Of a DNA stretch of 64,000 nt, positions 11,992 to 22,740 are shown piece after piece. The stretch is from NCBI RefSeq assembly GCF_031755915.1, contig NC_083389.1:23807001-23871000 (forward strand), read 5' to 3'. The stretch comes from Ziziphus jujuba. Taxonomy: Eukaryota > Streptophyta > Magnoliopsida > Rosales > Rhamnaceae. Every line of letters begins with the position of its first letter. Position 1 is the stretch's first letter. The position numbers were made by a program, and so were the translations under genes. Below the pieces are notes generated by a model that saw only the letters and a program-made list of their open reading frames with translations, ran no database searches and had not been told where the DNA came from.

Positions 11992-13766
11992 TGTTAGGTC
12001 TAAAATATTGATGATTTTATGCCATATTTATAGCTTAATATTTGTTAGTTTGTGTTAATTTTTTATAGAACGATACTTAATTATGTAATTTTCTTAATCT
12101 AGGTGAAAGAGGAAGAATTTTAAGAAAACAACCATAAAAATGGATTCCTTGGGTCAAATTATGGTGGGAAGCAAGATTTGAGCTTGAACAGATTAAGCAT
12201 TAAAAAGATTCTAAAAAAATACCTTGAAGATTCCATAAAGATTCTATCGGGAATTTCATGATGGAAGTGGATGTCATATGAATCATCACGATCTGAGGAT
12301 TTCAAATGTCTCGTTATTTTTGAATTTTAAGATGCGAGCAAAGAGTTATCGTCATTTAAAGTTTGGAATTTATAAAAAGGAATATTATAGTTAAATCTCC
12401 ATCATTGATCAAAAGAGGGAATCAAGACAATTTGAGGGCCAAGATAAAGACAAGTAGCAATAATTGCTTAATTCATCATTAATGAGGCACATGTCATGTC
12501 ACATGCTTCATTAAGGGTAAATTAGACTGATGAACTATTTTTTTTAGCAGGAATTAGATAAAAATAAAGTAGTAGAGAGCAAGTAATATTAAGTTTTCTT
12601 TTTACACATGAAACTCGCCAAACCCTTTTAATGGCCTAAAAAAGGTACCTTTTAAGACTCCCACATTGAAAATGAAGAGAGAAAAAGATTCTCAAGATCC
12701 TATATATATAGCCCCCACCACATTGAAGGAAAATATATACAAGTTTAGAGAGTTATTTAAGAGCTTTTAGGAGATTTAAATAGAAACAAACCAAAATTTG
12801 GGAGTTTCTAAGGTTCTCTTAAAGGTTCTAGGGTTTTAAATTTTTAGAGTTTTAGAAGACCAATTGGAGAGTTTGGAGGAGGCATAGAGACGTGGGCTTG
12901 CTTGGAGAAGAAGGCTACGACTTGGGGAGAAGAAGACTACGACTTGGAGAGCTTTTGGAGGAGGATTTCTTCAATAGTTTTTATTCTCTTCTCTTTCTCT
13001 TTAATTGTGAACATTATTGTTTTTTTCTTTATAATTATGGATGTTGAAATTATTTTTTTCATAAACTAATTTCATAAAACTAATTTCATAACTAGGGTTA
13101 TGATATAGCCCTAACTATGAATGTCTAATTATTTTAATATATGTTAAGTTTTATTTAATTAGTAATATGTTTTGTTAATAAATCATTGGTATGCTTAATG
13201 CTTTCATAAGCCGAAAGGAATGAATGATTTTAATAATATTTGAGCTTGGAAAATGATAATATTATGGATCTCCAATGATTTACATGAATGCATAATTGAT
13301 TGGAAAATAGTTATGTCTTATGCCATATTATTTGCTTAATCTATGCTTAATGAATTTGCAAGATTTAATTTATAGGCCGGAATGAATAAATTAGGTTATG
13401 TGAATATTATTAATTGTGAGTGGAAACTACTTTTGATTAATTTTGTGATTAAGTGTGGTTAACAAAATTACTAATTAATTAAATTCACATATTTAAGTAA
13501 TTAAATTGGAATAGCTAGTGGTGAAGTCAAATGCCCTAGTATTCATAATTGTTAAACTCACGCTCTTACTTGAAATTGATCTAATTTTAATTTCTTGTTT
13601 TTGTTTAATTTAGTTTATTTAATTTTCAATTGCTATCTTAATTGCTAGTTCAAATATTACCAAAACCTAATTATCTTTAGTACTTAATTCTTAATCCCAC
13701 ATCCTTATTTTTCCACTTTATTACTTGAAAATGATTCGTACACTTGCAAGTTAATTTTACACATCA
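11992..13766 (+). repeat. 3' LTR of the Athila/Tat-like element
   Basis: This 1775-bp copy is longer than the 5' LTR mainly because of two local tandem duplications. One repeats 'ggagaagaagactacgactt' near 12905-12950, and one repeats 'aactaatttcata' near 13065-13090. The remaining differences are scattered substitutions, so insertion was not recent. Confidence 0.9.
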
Positions 13767-14741
13767 AGATCCACTACTCATGAAATGTCACATGATATAC
13801 TTTGTTTGAACAGCATAAAAAATTGATCAAACTAAATATTTTGACTTTCAAAAATTTGGTAAAAGTCATATTTAAAAGCAAATTTAGAATAAACATAGCA
13901 TAAAAACTAGTAAAAATATAAATGTTGGTGAAAAACAAAAATTGTATGGACTTATGTGTGTTTAATCACATAAATATATATGCAGGATCTCTTAATCATT
14001 TGTCATACTTAATTGGAATTTGATTTTTATGCTCCAGTACTAACTGAGACAAACATTTTAATAACTCAGTATTTTGAATTATAAAAATATTTTAACATAA
14101 AAAACTATTTAACAAGATTATTTTTGGCTTTTCATGTGTAATGGTTTTGATATAGACTAAAATTATTATATAAATTATGCTTTCATAAATTATGCTTTCT
14201 CATTGGCAATTTGCTTATTAGATGGAGATTTGGTTGCATAATCGGATTTAGCAACATAAGAATTTATGGTTTGACTAAGATCGGATCCTGTCAATTCGGT
14301 TAAAAAAAAAAAAAAAAGTATACTAAATATTTTTTGGGCCTATAATGGGCCAATATCTAAAGTCGGCAAAATTGTAAAAAAATTCTAAGCGAATGGAACA
14401 AAAAACCAATGAGCCCATATAGTTTTTTCGGTGGCCAAATATTTGAAATTTTTTTTTTTGAGAAAAAAAAAGAAAAAACTTTAATCAAATCTCTGAAACA
14501 TTAATAAAAAAGAAATGATGAGGTTTATTGTGTTCATGAGGTATTAGTACCACTTGATTGAGAACAAGTGGGGTGGAAAAGAAATGGTCAGAATAATTAA
14601 TTTATACCATGATATGATTCTTCATTCTTTGTTATCCATTTGATGGGAAATACATATGAAGAAATAACATAGTTCTATAAAATAATAAATGGGCAAGATT
14701 AATTATATATGAACCTTTTGTTTTTCGATGTCTCTATTTTA
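13767..14741. other. Intergenic DNA, no gene seen
   Basis: AT-rich sequence with poly-A and poly-T runs near 14300 and 14450. No coding similarity or RNA gene is seen. Confidence 0.5.
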
Positions 14742-15112
14742 GCCTTTGTTTGGTAGGTTTTTTTTTTTTTTTTTTTTCCTCAAAAACTCTATTTAAAAAC
14801 TAAATTTTTTTTTATGAAAATCTAAAGGTATTTAGCAAAAGTTAACAAGTACTTGTTGATCAAAAAATAAAATTTTTTTAAGATGTTTTAGAAAAGTCCA
14901 AATTTTGAACTTCTTTAAATTTTTTTTTTATATTTTATATGAAAATTTAACAAGTATTTAATATATCTTAATAAATATTTAATGCAGTTTTTTTATTTAC
15001 AATCAAACACTTATTAATTTTTTAATAAATTTTTTTTTTCTAAAAAATTTATTATATAAAACTCTATAAATAAAAATTCTATTTTAACCAGCTATATTAA
15101 ATAGATGTTTTT
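14742..15112 (+). mobile_element. Tourist-like MITE, copy 1
   Basis: It starts gcctttgtttggtagg after TTA and ends near gctatattaaatagatg, again before TTA. Over most of its length it parallels the block at 37958-38311; shared phrases include aaagttaacaagtacttgtt, tttaatgcagtttttttatt and ttattatataaaactcta. It is non-coding. Element length, TTTGG-containing ends and the TTA duplication suggest the PIF/Harbinger (Tourist) class. Confidence 0.55.
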
Positions 15113-15341
15113 TTATATAAACAAAGAGATTCTATCTTATATTGATTTACGTTAAAAAATAAAATAAAATAAAATAAAATAAAATGGGGACGATATATAT
15201 TCTCATTTCGAATGCAAAATGAACATCTCGAGGTTTTAATCTTGAAGTCCAAAACCAAGTATTCAGCCCAAAAATGAGGTCGTAGCCCAAAAAGGTGATG
15301 TAGATGAATCACACAAGTCAGCGCTTGAGAAACATGGGGCA

Positions 15342-15349
15342 ATATATAA
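15342..15349 (+). promoter_or_regulatory. Putative TATA box of the S1FA-like gene
   Basis: The motif atatataa lies about 140 bases upstream of the ATG at 15486, ahead of a GC-richer, leader-like stretch from about 15375. Position and composition fit a plant core promoter. No transcript evidence is available. Confidence 0.4.
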
Positions 15350-15485
15350 TTGATTGACGGAGCTTCAATTTTCGTTGCCGGGTCCCAGTGGCGTACCTTA
15401 GATCTGAGTCTTGATAGTTGTCGTTCCCCTCTTCTCGAACCTTCTCCGGTGGCCTCTCCGGTGCAGGTAGCTCAGAGTTGCATCC

Positions 15486-15515
15486 ATGGACAAAGATAGC
15501 ACGTTCGATCGCCTG
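15486..15515 (+). CDS. S1FA-like protein, exon 1
   Basis: The ATG at 15486 starts ten codons (MDKDSTFDRL) that end exactly at a GT donor (gtaatt, 15516). Joined in phase 0 to the exon at 16880 they give a protein of 81 residues. S1FA proteins are usually about 70-90 residues with a short acidic N-terminus that varies, so this exon cannot be checked by motif. The start was chosen because it is the only ATG in the leader-like stretch that splices in frame. The first exon is less certain than the second. Confidence 0.6.
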
Positions 15516-16879
15516 GTAATTTTTTCCGACGAAATCCCAAATTTTCTGGCAAAATTGACGAGATCTGCTTGTATAATTTTCAATTTCAGATTTCGTCATC
15601 TCTCTCAAAAGATTTTATGAACCTTATTTTTCGTTTCGTTTTAATATATATATATATATATATATAGCTTGCATGTCTGTTTATGAAGTAGTGGATACGA
15701 TTTTGTTTGTGGTTGATTACTTTTCTCTCCAAAAAAAAAAAAAAAAAAATTTATTTTGTGGAGATTCTTTTTTTCCTTTAAATTTTTAATTTATCTAGGT
15801 TTTTCTTCTAGCTTAAAATTAGAGTAAGTTGAAAAAAAAAAAAAAATTAGCGTAATTTCGTGAGATCAGGGTGCGTGAAAAAGGGTTTTCAATTATATTA
15901 ATATTTCTATTCATTTTTCGAATATGTTTCAACAGATAACAATTTTAGTTGGGGAAAATTGTCTCCCTTAGGTTTTTGGTTTTGATAGTTTGGCCGTCCA
16001 ATTATAGTTTTTTGTTAGATGCATGCCTACATCTGATTAAAGAAAATGCATTTCAGATTCACAGGTTGGGGCTAATTGTTTGCATTATTAATGCAAGTGC
16101 ATATCTATAAATTTGAATGGTTATTGTAAACGTTTGAATTGAGATATATGATGAACTACTTATTAAGGAGTCAGTGTCCAATTTGAGAAATTCTGAAAAA
16201 AATCTAATAACAGCTTTTTAAAACTTCAACTCTCACTAAATGCTAAATGCTAAATGCTAAATGCTATGTTTTGAGTGCTTGATATAGAAGAAAAAGGGAT
16301 CGGATGTGATCATGAAATCATTTTTGAAGTTTTAGATTTGTGTATAGAAACAATTCATTTTTGCCAGCAAATATAGATGTGCATAGTAAAAATTTCATGG
16401 TAGGAATCTCATTTGGAGTTTCTATTTGTTTGTTGAACAACCCACTAAGATAAATTGACGTAATTACTCTTTTATCATATTGTGAAGTTTAATCTTTGCC
16501 ATCATATTTGATTTCATTAATTGTCAATGAAAGTCAAAAAGTATTACTTCTTTTCGCTATTAGAGAAGTTGAAGTTGACCATCCGTATTTAACTTGCTCA
16601 TCCAGAGCTGACAAAAAATTAGTAATTCTGAGAATTGGTGGGGCAATGAGAGTTATCTGTGCATCTTGAAATCTTGGCTTCGTACATTCAAGTGGCTTTT
16701 ATGGCCCTAATTTTAACGAGAACTAGTATTGATGTGAATAATTGGCATTTTTGGATGCATCATGAATTCTTGAGTGGTTGCATCAGCTTAAATAGAAATT
16801 CAGAAATTCATTTTCAATTCTTGGAACAGTTGTTGGAGTTGCCATGTTTTACTCTTATGATCTGTTTTCTATTGGACAG
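15516..16879 (+). other. Intron of the S1FA-like gene
   Basis: The 1364-base interval begins gtaatt and ends ttggacag, a normal GT-AG intron with a pyrimidine-rich 3' end. It holds a (TA)n run near 15643-15665, several A runs, and a short 'aaatgct' tandem run near 16238-16265. I see no coding sequence inside. Confidence 0.65.
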
Positions 16880-17095
16880 GATGATGCGATCAAGGATGCT
16901 GAAGTGAAAGGGTTTAATCCTGGGCTGATTGTGTTGCTTCTTGTTGCTGGGATACTACTAGCTTTCCTGGTTGGGAATTATATACTCTACTCATATGCGC
17001 AGAAGACTCTCCCCCCACGAAAAAAGAAGCCAGTCTCCAAGAAGAAGTTGAAAAGAGAGAGACTGAAACAAGGCGTATCTGCACCAGGAGAATAG
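16880..17095 (+). CDS. S1FA: S1FA-like DNA-binding protein, exon 2
   Basis: This exon encodes 71 residues plus stop and carries the whole conserved S1FA core. In order it has [12 protein letters not shown], a hydrophobic segment of about 20 residues ([20 protein letters not shown]), [17 protein letters not shown], and a strongly basic tail ending [10 protein letters not shown]1FA was described in spinach as a small nuclear factor that binds the S1F element of a plastid ribosomal protein gene promoter; the basic block doubles as DNA-binding region and nuclear localisation signal. The hydrophobic stretch looks like a transmembrane helix and its role is unsettled. The frame is intact with no stop or shift. 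The gene stands alone between transposons. Confidence 0.93.
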   Translation, partial: DDAIKDAEVKGFNPGLIVLLLVAGILLAFLVGNYILYSYAQKTLPPRKKKPVSKKKLKRERLKQGVSAPGE

Positions 17096-18077
17096 ATATC
17101 AAAAAGCAGTCTGTCAAATTTCTTGGAGAATAGATATCAAATGCGCAATCTGTCGGTTTGCTCCATGTTGAACTGTTGTGTTCGGAAGTTCTCTACCATT
17201 TATGGTGGGGAGAGAGTTTTTTTCTTTTTTCCTTCCATAGTTCATAGACATTGGAATTAACTTAGCTGAATTTACCTTTTGTGTGTTTAGAGACCAGTGA
17301 GAATGTTGCTTGTTCTTTGAATTCTGGTTCCCATGTCTTCCTTTCATTCTTTAACCCTTCTCTTTGTCTCGCCCATTAAAATTTAAAAATACTTCTTGTT
17401 TCAACGATGAAAGAATTTAAAAAAAAAAAAAAAAGGTTAAAAAATGAAGCATCATAATAATAATTGCTAATGTTCTAAATTCTAAGAACATTGGATTAAA
17501 TTTAATGGGGTCAACTGTATTTTAGAATCTTCTAGTTTATCAAAAGTATAATTTAGGGTTTTATTTTGGTTTTAGAACGTTGCAATTTAGGTTCTCAATT
17601 GATGATTTGTTGCAATTTGGTCGTGATGGAACATGTTACGCTGTTCAAATACACGCTAAAATTATGGATAAATTTATATTTGATTACTTGTTTTGGTCCT
17701 TGAATAATAATGTGGTTGCTTAATGCCTAAATTTTGATTTTATATTTTCTTGCTTACAGTTTGATATTGCATCTTCAGTAATGCAAGGGGAATGTAAATG
17801 TGTCTGACAGTGTCACTATGATTAATGCAGCTAACTCTATCCTACCAACAATTAAGAAAAGCGCCTTATCGATTAGGACTTGGAAAAACATATCTAGGGA
17901 TGCTCATGGTCCAAAACCAATCTATTTTTGTGACCATTTTAATCCAATCATTAATCGGTTTGGTAATTGATAATGAATATTGTGTCCACGTACCAAGCAT
18001 GTCCAAGACTATTGCAAGGTTTGGGAGCAACTGATGATTGGCTGGGTGTAAGAGGGCTATTCCACTTGTCTATTGTA
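17096..18077. other. S1FA 3' region and intergenic DNA
   Basis: The first 300 bases are probably the 3' untranslated region of the S1FA-like gene. Beyond about 17400 no coding similarity is seen. The part just before 18078 may hold the start of the gypsy LTR described next, but its left end cannot be fixed because the matching 3' LTR is truncated. Confidence 0.4.
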
Positions 18078-18245
18078 GCCATTGTTCAATTTTTACTTTC
18101 TAGTAAGTAGTGGAACTATATTAATTAGTGGATGTAATTAGTCTCTAGGTATGAATGAAGTTAATTTTGCAATTCCTTTTTGCTACTCCTCTCTCTTTCC
18201 TTGAATCCCATCTGTTTCTGTTGCTCATTGGTTTAATTAGGTTCA
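18078..18245 (+). repeat. 5' LTR (3' portion) of a relic Ty3/gypsy element
   Basis: This stretch matches 21380-21537: both contain 'ttactttctag', 'agtagtgga', 'ctatattaattagtg' and end 'ttaggttca'. It is followed by an initiator-Met primer site. Only the part shared with the truncated right copy is marked; the real LTR probably extends further left. Confidence 0.7.
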
Positions 18246-18251
18246 TATTAG

Positions 18252-18262
18252 TGGTATCAGAG
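18252..18262 (+). other. Primer-binding site, initiator tRNA-Met type
   Basis: TGGTATCAGAG, the hallmark start of the plant retrotransposon primer site complementary to initiator tRNA-Met, lies seven bases after the LTR end. Confidence 0.85.
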
Positions 18263-18272
18263 TCGTAGAACT

Positions 18273-18957
18273 ATGGAGACACGTGGGAAGACTAATGCCA
18301 AGTTCTGCATCGAGGTTCAAGAAATCCTAGCCAAGCATGATAGCAAGTTTGAGCAACTACATTCAACCTTGCACCTAGCTTAGCTTGAATTGCAATCGTT
18401 GCGTGTTCAGCAAGTGCAATAGACCATCCACTGGGACATCAACCACTTTTACCATAGAGAGACCTCAACGAACAAACCTTCTTCAACCTATGAGAAAACT
18501 TCGATTACTACAAAGCTCGATAATACCCTTACAAAACTCAAGTTGCATTTTCCAAAATTTAATTGGGAGGATCCTAATGGGTGAATGTATAAATGCATAC
18601 AATATTTCGAGTTTAATAGTGTAAACCCCATAAGCAAATACAACTGGCCTTTTTTCACTTAGAGGGAGTTGCACTGCAATGGCACCGCTGATTATATAAG
18701 CTCAAGGGACCCTTTTCATGGCACAAATTCATCAAAGCCATTTTGCACAAGTTCGGCCCTATTGACTATGAGGATCCTTCAGAAGCCCCAATTGGATCAA
18801 ACTTCAAAGATGACTTGATTAGGTGTTTCATTGTAGGTTTACAAGATGACATCCATTCGGATGTCAATATGAAACAGCCACATTCATTATTCGATGCAAT
18901 TGGAGTGGCGAGGATGATAGAGGAACAAAACAAATTACATAATAAGAGTCAAAAGAA
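18273..18957 (+). pseudogene. Ty3/gypsy gag remnant, 5' part
   Basis: Translation starts METRGKTNAKFCIEVQEILA and shows the usual plant gypsy Gag features in several frames: KLHFPKFNWEDPNG, then a W-rich capsid segment, FGPIDYEDPSEAP, and RCFIVGLQDDIHSDV..PHSLFDAIGVARMIEEQ. Stops near 18380 and several frame changes show it is dead. The Gag frame is interrupted after ..NKSQKK by a LINE at about 18958 and resumes after 21032. It would have formed the capsid of a retrotransposon particle. Confidence 0.8.
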
Positions 18958-18959
18958 GT

Positions 18960-19970
18960 CCGGTTGTTTCTTTTCCCAAAATGTTTCAATTAAAAGTAGA
19001 GTTAGTATAAAAAAGTGCCTTGGAATGAAGGAATTGAATAAGAAGACCAAACACCTGGGACTCCCACTCTTTGTGGAAAAGAACAAAATGTTGACCTTTG
19101 AAGAGTTGAGGAGGAAAGTGGAGACCAAATTAACTGGATGGAAAGCCAAACTGCTATCCCAGGCAGGGAGAGCTACACTCATCAAGCATGTGGCAAATTT
19201 GATTCCTGTTTATTCCATGTCGTCTTTCTTCTTGCCTAAAGGATGGAGTGACAAGTTGGAAAAATCAGCCAGGGCCTTTCTTTGGAGGAATGACACTCAA
19301 GCTTCGAGATGTCTAGTACCAATAGCCTGGAGAAAAGTGTGTCAGCCTAAAGAGGCGAGAGGTTTGGGCATCAGGAAAATGTGGAGCTCCAATAAGGCTT
19401 TGGTAGCGAAAACTGGTTGGTGTTTAACTGCGGAAGAGAATAAATTATGGGTGAAGGCTCTAAAAGCTAAATATTTTCCCCAGTCTTCCTTTATGAATTG
19501 CAAGAAGAAAGCTAGAAGTTCTTGGTTCTGGACAGGAGTCCTAAAAATCAGACCATTATTGATGAAGGGTGTGTGCTTTAAAGTTGGAAAAGGAGACTCG
19601 ATCAATTTTTGGGAGAATCCTTGGGTCCCCAACTTACCTGGCTTTATTCCTAGGCCCAAGGATACGACGAGAGAAACCTTCGGCATGGTCAACTCCGTTA
19701 AGAAGGAAAATGGGGAGTGGGATGATGAGAAACTAGAAGGATTATTCGACCAGGAGTTTGTTAAGAACATTAAAGAGATGTTTTGGGCAAAGGAAGACCA
19801 AGAAGATAGATTAATTTGGACAAAAACAAAGTCTCGTACGTTCTCTGTAAAATCAGCTTATCAAGTTGACGAGGAAACTGAAAGTAGGGTTGATAATTGG
19901 TGGAGGACGCTGTGGAAAAGCTAACTTCACGAAAGAACGAAGTTTTTCTTGTGGAAATTAGCAACTGTGG
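18960..19970 (+). pseudogene. LINE ORF2 remnant, reverse-transcriptase C-terminal region
   Basis: The protein begins SGCFFSQNVSIKSRVSIKK and continues with the conserved LGLPLFVEKNK, KLTGWKAKLLSQAGRATLIK and FFLPKGWSDKLEKSARAFLW, all typical of plant L1 ORF2 downstream of the polymerase fingers and palm. It reads in one frame up to a stop at 19922-19924. Homology continues in that frame (HERTKFFLWKLA) to about 19968, then moves to another frame. By chance the upstream gypsy Gag codons are in frame with it, giving one open frame of 393 codons from 18743. Confidence 0.85.
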
Positions 19971-20922
19971 TCTCCCGGTGGCTTCTAATCTAGTGAACAA
20001 AGGAGTAGCAGTGGAGAATTTAGATTGTGTCCATGGGTGCCAGCATACTAAAAATGAGAATCATCTGTTTTTTCATTGTGAAATGGCTAAAAGGGTTTGG
20101 TTTGCAAGCCCGTGGGGTGTCAGATGGGAACAAACAAGTTGCATGGATCTCATGTCCTTCCTTAAGTGTATCATTAATCCAATAGGAATTCTTCTTGTTG
20201 GTGTTGAATACAAGGAGTTGTTCTTTGTCTTTAGTGCCCGTATACTGGAGCATTTGTGGTGGTTCAGGAATCAAACTATCCATGAAGGTAACAGACTGAA
20301 TGTGGAGCTTTCAATTGTGACTATAAGGAATCGAACCAATGAGCTGCTCGAAGCACCTAAGCGAGAAAGTCTGACTTTGGACAATCAGGAGGAGTCGAGT
20401 GGTAGCAATTTGCATATTGGGACAATACCCCCAACAGATTACATAAAGATAAACTCGGATGCTGCAGTAACAAGTTGTGGAAGTCACTTGGCGGTGATAG
20501 CGAGAGATGATCGAGGTAAGGTGATTCACATCCATGCTTTTAAGTCCAAATCATCTATTCCTAAGGTGGCAGAATTAGAAGCAATTAGGAAGGCCTTGGA
20601 GTTGGCCAAATTGCAGGAGTGGCCTAAAGTCATTATAGAGTCGGATGCACTTTGTGTGATTCATGCAGTAAACAGAAGGGAGAGCTCTGCTCTCCATTGG
20701 GCATCAGAAAAATGCTTTAGTGATATTCTGAGGTACAATGACAGTTTTGTTGATTTAATCTTTGTTTGGGCTCCTAGGCTAGCTAATAGACTAGCCCACT
20801 CTATTTGTAAATGGGTGTCAACTCAAGTTTGTTGTGGATTCGTAGATCCAGGTTGGTTGCCCCTAAATATTTTGGACATCATGACACAGGAGAGTATACA
20901 TGAGGAAGCCTCTTGTGTCTAG
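19965..20922 (+). pseudogene. LINE ORF2 remnant, zf-RVT and RNase H domains
   Basis: The frame from about 19965 gives NCGLPVASNLVNKG, then the zinc-binding segment CVHGC..TKNENHLFFHC, then the plant LINE RNase H (RVT_3) domain. Candidate catalytic acids are D in KINSDAA (about 20458), E in KVAELEAIRKAL (about 20580) and D in IIESDALCVIHAV (about 20643), with NRLAHSICKW near the end. RNase H removes the RNA strand after cDNA synthesis. This domain is almost free of lesions, so the insertion is younger than LINE-A. The stop is at 20920-20922, followed by a short 3' region and poly-A. Confidence 0.88.
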
Positions 20923-20988
20923 GCTGTGTTGTTTGAGCCTTCTTTTTTGGTTTCTATGAATCCATGTTTTCAGCCCGCCCTCCCTCCC

Positions 20989-21021
<33 letters not shown>

Positions 21022-21032
21022 AAACAAAAGAA

Positions 21033-21375
21033 AAACTTCTAATTTGCAAATAGGAATGGGGCGAGCCACCGAGACCTACAGTAGAGACAATTGCAAACCT
21101 CTTAGGTGCCCCTCCACTGCAGAGTTAAATCATCAACCTTTTATTTGTTAGAAGAAAATCACAACTCAAAGACTTAAGAGAGTGTTGAGCCAAAGGTCTT
21201 TGTTATTACTGTGATGAAAAGTACATCCAGGGTCACTGTTACTGGGAACCACAATTCTATATGATCAAAGAATCAATTAATTTGGCAAATGAAAAGACTA
21301 TAGAACAATTGGTGGAACAAGAAGTGCGATTTCCCTAGACATTACCTGACAAGGATGAAGTCACACTTTTCTTTA
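21033..21375 (+). pseudogene. Ty3/gypsy gag remnant, 3' part with zinc knuckle
   Basis: After the LINE the interrupted Gag continues. In one frame it reads ERRAKGLCYYCDEKYIQGHC and then YWEPQFYMIKE, the degenerate knuckle typical of this gypsy group, followed by NLANEKTIEQLVEQE. Sequence homology then jumps straight into the LTR at about 21380, so protease, reverse transcriptase, RNase H and integrase have been deleted. Confidence 0.75.
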
Positions 21376-21379
21376 TAAC

Positions 21380-21537
21380 TGTTGTTCAGTTATTACTTTC
21401 TAGAAGTAGTGGATCTATATTAATTAGTGATGCAATCAGTTTCTAGGTTTTAATGAAGTTAATTTTCCAACTCCTTGCTTCTCCTTTCTCTACCCAAATC
21501 TATTCTCTTCTCTTGCTCACTAGTTTGATTAGGTTCA
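21380..21537 (+). repeat. 3' LTR remnant of the relic gypsy element
   Basis: It matches 18078-18245 and ends at the same ggttca. Its left part was lost together with pol in one deletion. Confidence 0.7.
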
Positions 21538-22620
21538 TATCAATAATTTTTAATATGATCCAAACTGATTTTAACATTAATTCCAATTGATAATGATCCA
21601 TTTGGTTTGAATTGGATGGTTGTTTTAGAAAATATGATTAGACTTGGCTAGTTGAGTTTGTAACTTTTAGATTTTAAAATTTTAGGTTACCTATTTTTTT
21701 TTGGGGCAGATAAATATTAGTAATTGAAACTTTTAATTTTGTTCATTTTTGTGTAAAATAGCTAATTTTTTTTTTTATTAAAATCTCTTAACATTTTAAA
21801 AATGTAAATTATTTATTTTTAGAATAAAAATTTATTAAAATAATATATAAATTACAACTATTTTTTTTAATTAAATAACTCAAATCAATATAAATATTAA
21901 ATAAAACAAAAACAACAATAATTTACTAATTATTTTTTTAAATATAAATATTTTTATTATTTATATTTTTAAATCGGTTCGGTTTAGATCGATTCCATCA
22001 ATTTCTCTCTTTAACTTTTTTTAAATCTAGCCATTGGTTTTAAATATTTGAAGTCTATCCAATCCTATTATAATGAAACAACCAATACAAACAAATTAAA
22101 TTTGATTAGATTTGTTGTTTTTGTTAGCTTATCAGTCACCCTTTTAGCATACTTCTAAACAGATTTCCCTTTTTTTTTTTTTTTAGTGCAAGGGAAAAAT
22201 ATGAAATAGCCTTAAGCTATGGCCATCATTCTTCTTGGATGCATGCGATCTTTCGCAAGATCGGTTTCATTCGTCTGTTGCACATTATTAAATCCTGAAC
22301 CCACTATACTACTTGTATTTACAGCTTTATATGATGTGTTTATCTTCTTCCTTAGAACTCCCCAAAAAATGTCTCATGTCTTCTTTAAACAATGAATTTA
22401 CAACACTTTTATCATTATACTGTTTTGCTTGTTCAGTAATTAGGACCCCCAAACTATTTTTTTCTTTTTTCATTTGTATACCGAAGTGTGAAAATTCGAA
22501 CTGGGCAGGAAAATATCAAAAGAAGCACTTAAGATTTTGATTTATGCAAATTGACTTGATTAAGACAAAATAATAGAACCTGACCTGAAGCTTTTTAACA
22601 CTATGACCTGAATCAGCTTC
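21538..22620. other. Intergenic AT-rich DNA, no gene seen
   Basis: It contains aatcggttcggtttagatcg near 21973, a phrase common in GGGTGGGCA-type MITEs, but no clear element ends. No coding similarity is seen. Confidence 0.45.
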
Positions 22621-22628
22621 ATAGGTAA

Positions 22629-22740
22629 TCGCACACACACACACACACACCCACACCCCCATACACCACCCACACGCCTGTCCGCCTGCCCACCTGCCAA
22701 CGCAGGCAAGAATGCCCACACACACGCATGCACACAGATA
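22629..22740. repeat. CA-rich microsatellite
   Basis: A pure (CA)n run at 22629-22651 continues into imperfect CA/CCCA sequence to about 22738. Open frames on the minus strand here are just translations of the repeat. Confidence 0.85.

Larger units (their letters stand above)
6668..13766 (+). mobile_element. Non-autonomous Ty3/gypsy-type LTR retrotransposon, Athila/Tat-like
   Basis: Two long direct repeats, 6668-8416 and 11992-13766, both begin TGTTAGGTCTAAAATATTG and end TTACACATCA. They bracket a 3.6-kb interior. Flanks are agata on the left and agatc on the right, a 4-of-5 target duplication. The interior starts with a primer-binding site matching plant tRNA-Asp at 15 of 18 positions and ends with a G-rich polypurine tract. 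The only coding content is a broken gag-like region with two CX2CX3HX4C knuckles. No protease, reverse transcriptase, RNase H or integrase is present, so mobility would need proteins from another element. tRNA-Asp priming and this knuckle spacing are known from Athila/Tat-lineage elements; the lineage call is inference. Confidence 0.88.
18958..21024 (+). mobile_element. 5'-truncated L1-type LINE inserted in the gypsy gag
   Basis: It contains the end of the reverse-transcriptase region, a zinc-binding zf-RVT segment and a C-terminal RNase H domain, followed by a 31-base poly-A tail (20990-21020). The sequence caaaagaa occurs on both sides (18950-18957 and 21025-21032), a plausible target duplication. 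The 5' part, including endonuclease and the catalytic reverse-transcriptase core, is missing, as is common when reverse transcription stops early. Confidence 0.88.

Noticed and set aside
15318..15608. Minus-strand 96-codon open frame over S1FA exon 1
   Set aside because: It is antisense to the leader and first exon of the S1FA-like gene and has no recognisable domain.
19342..20283. Minus-strand open frames of 76-142 codons
   Set aside because: They are shadows of the LINE ORF2 on the plus strand.
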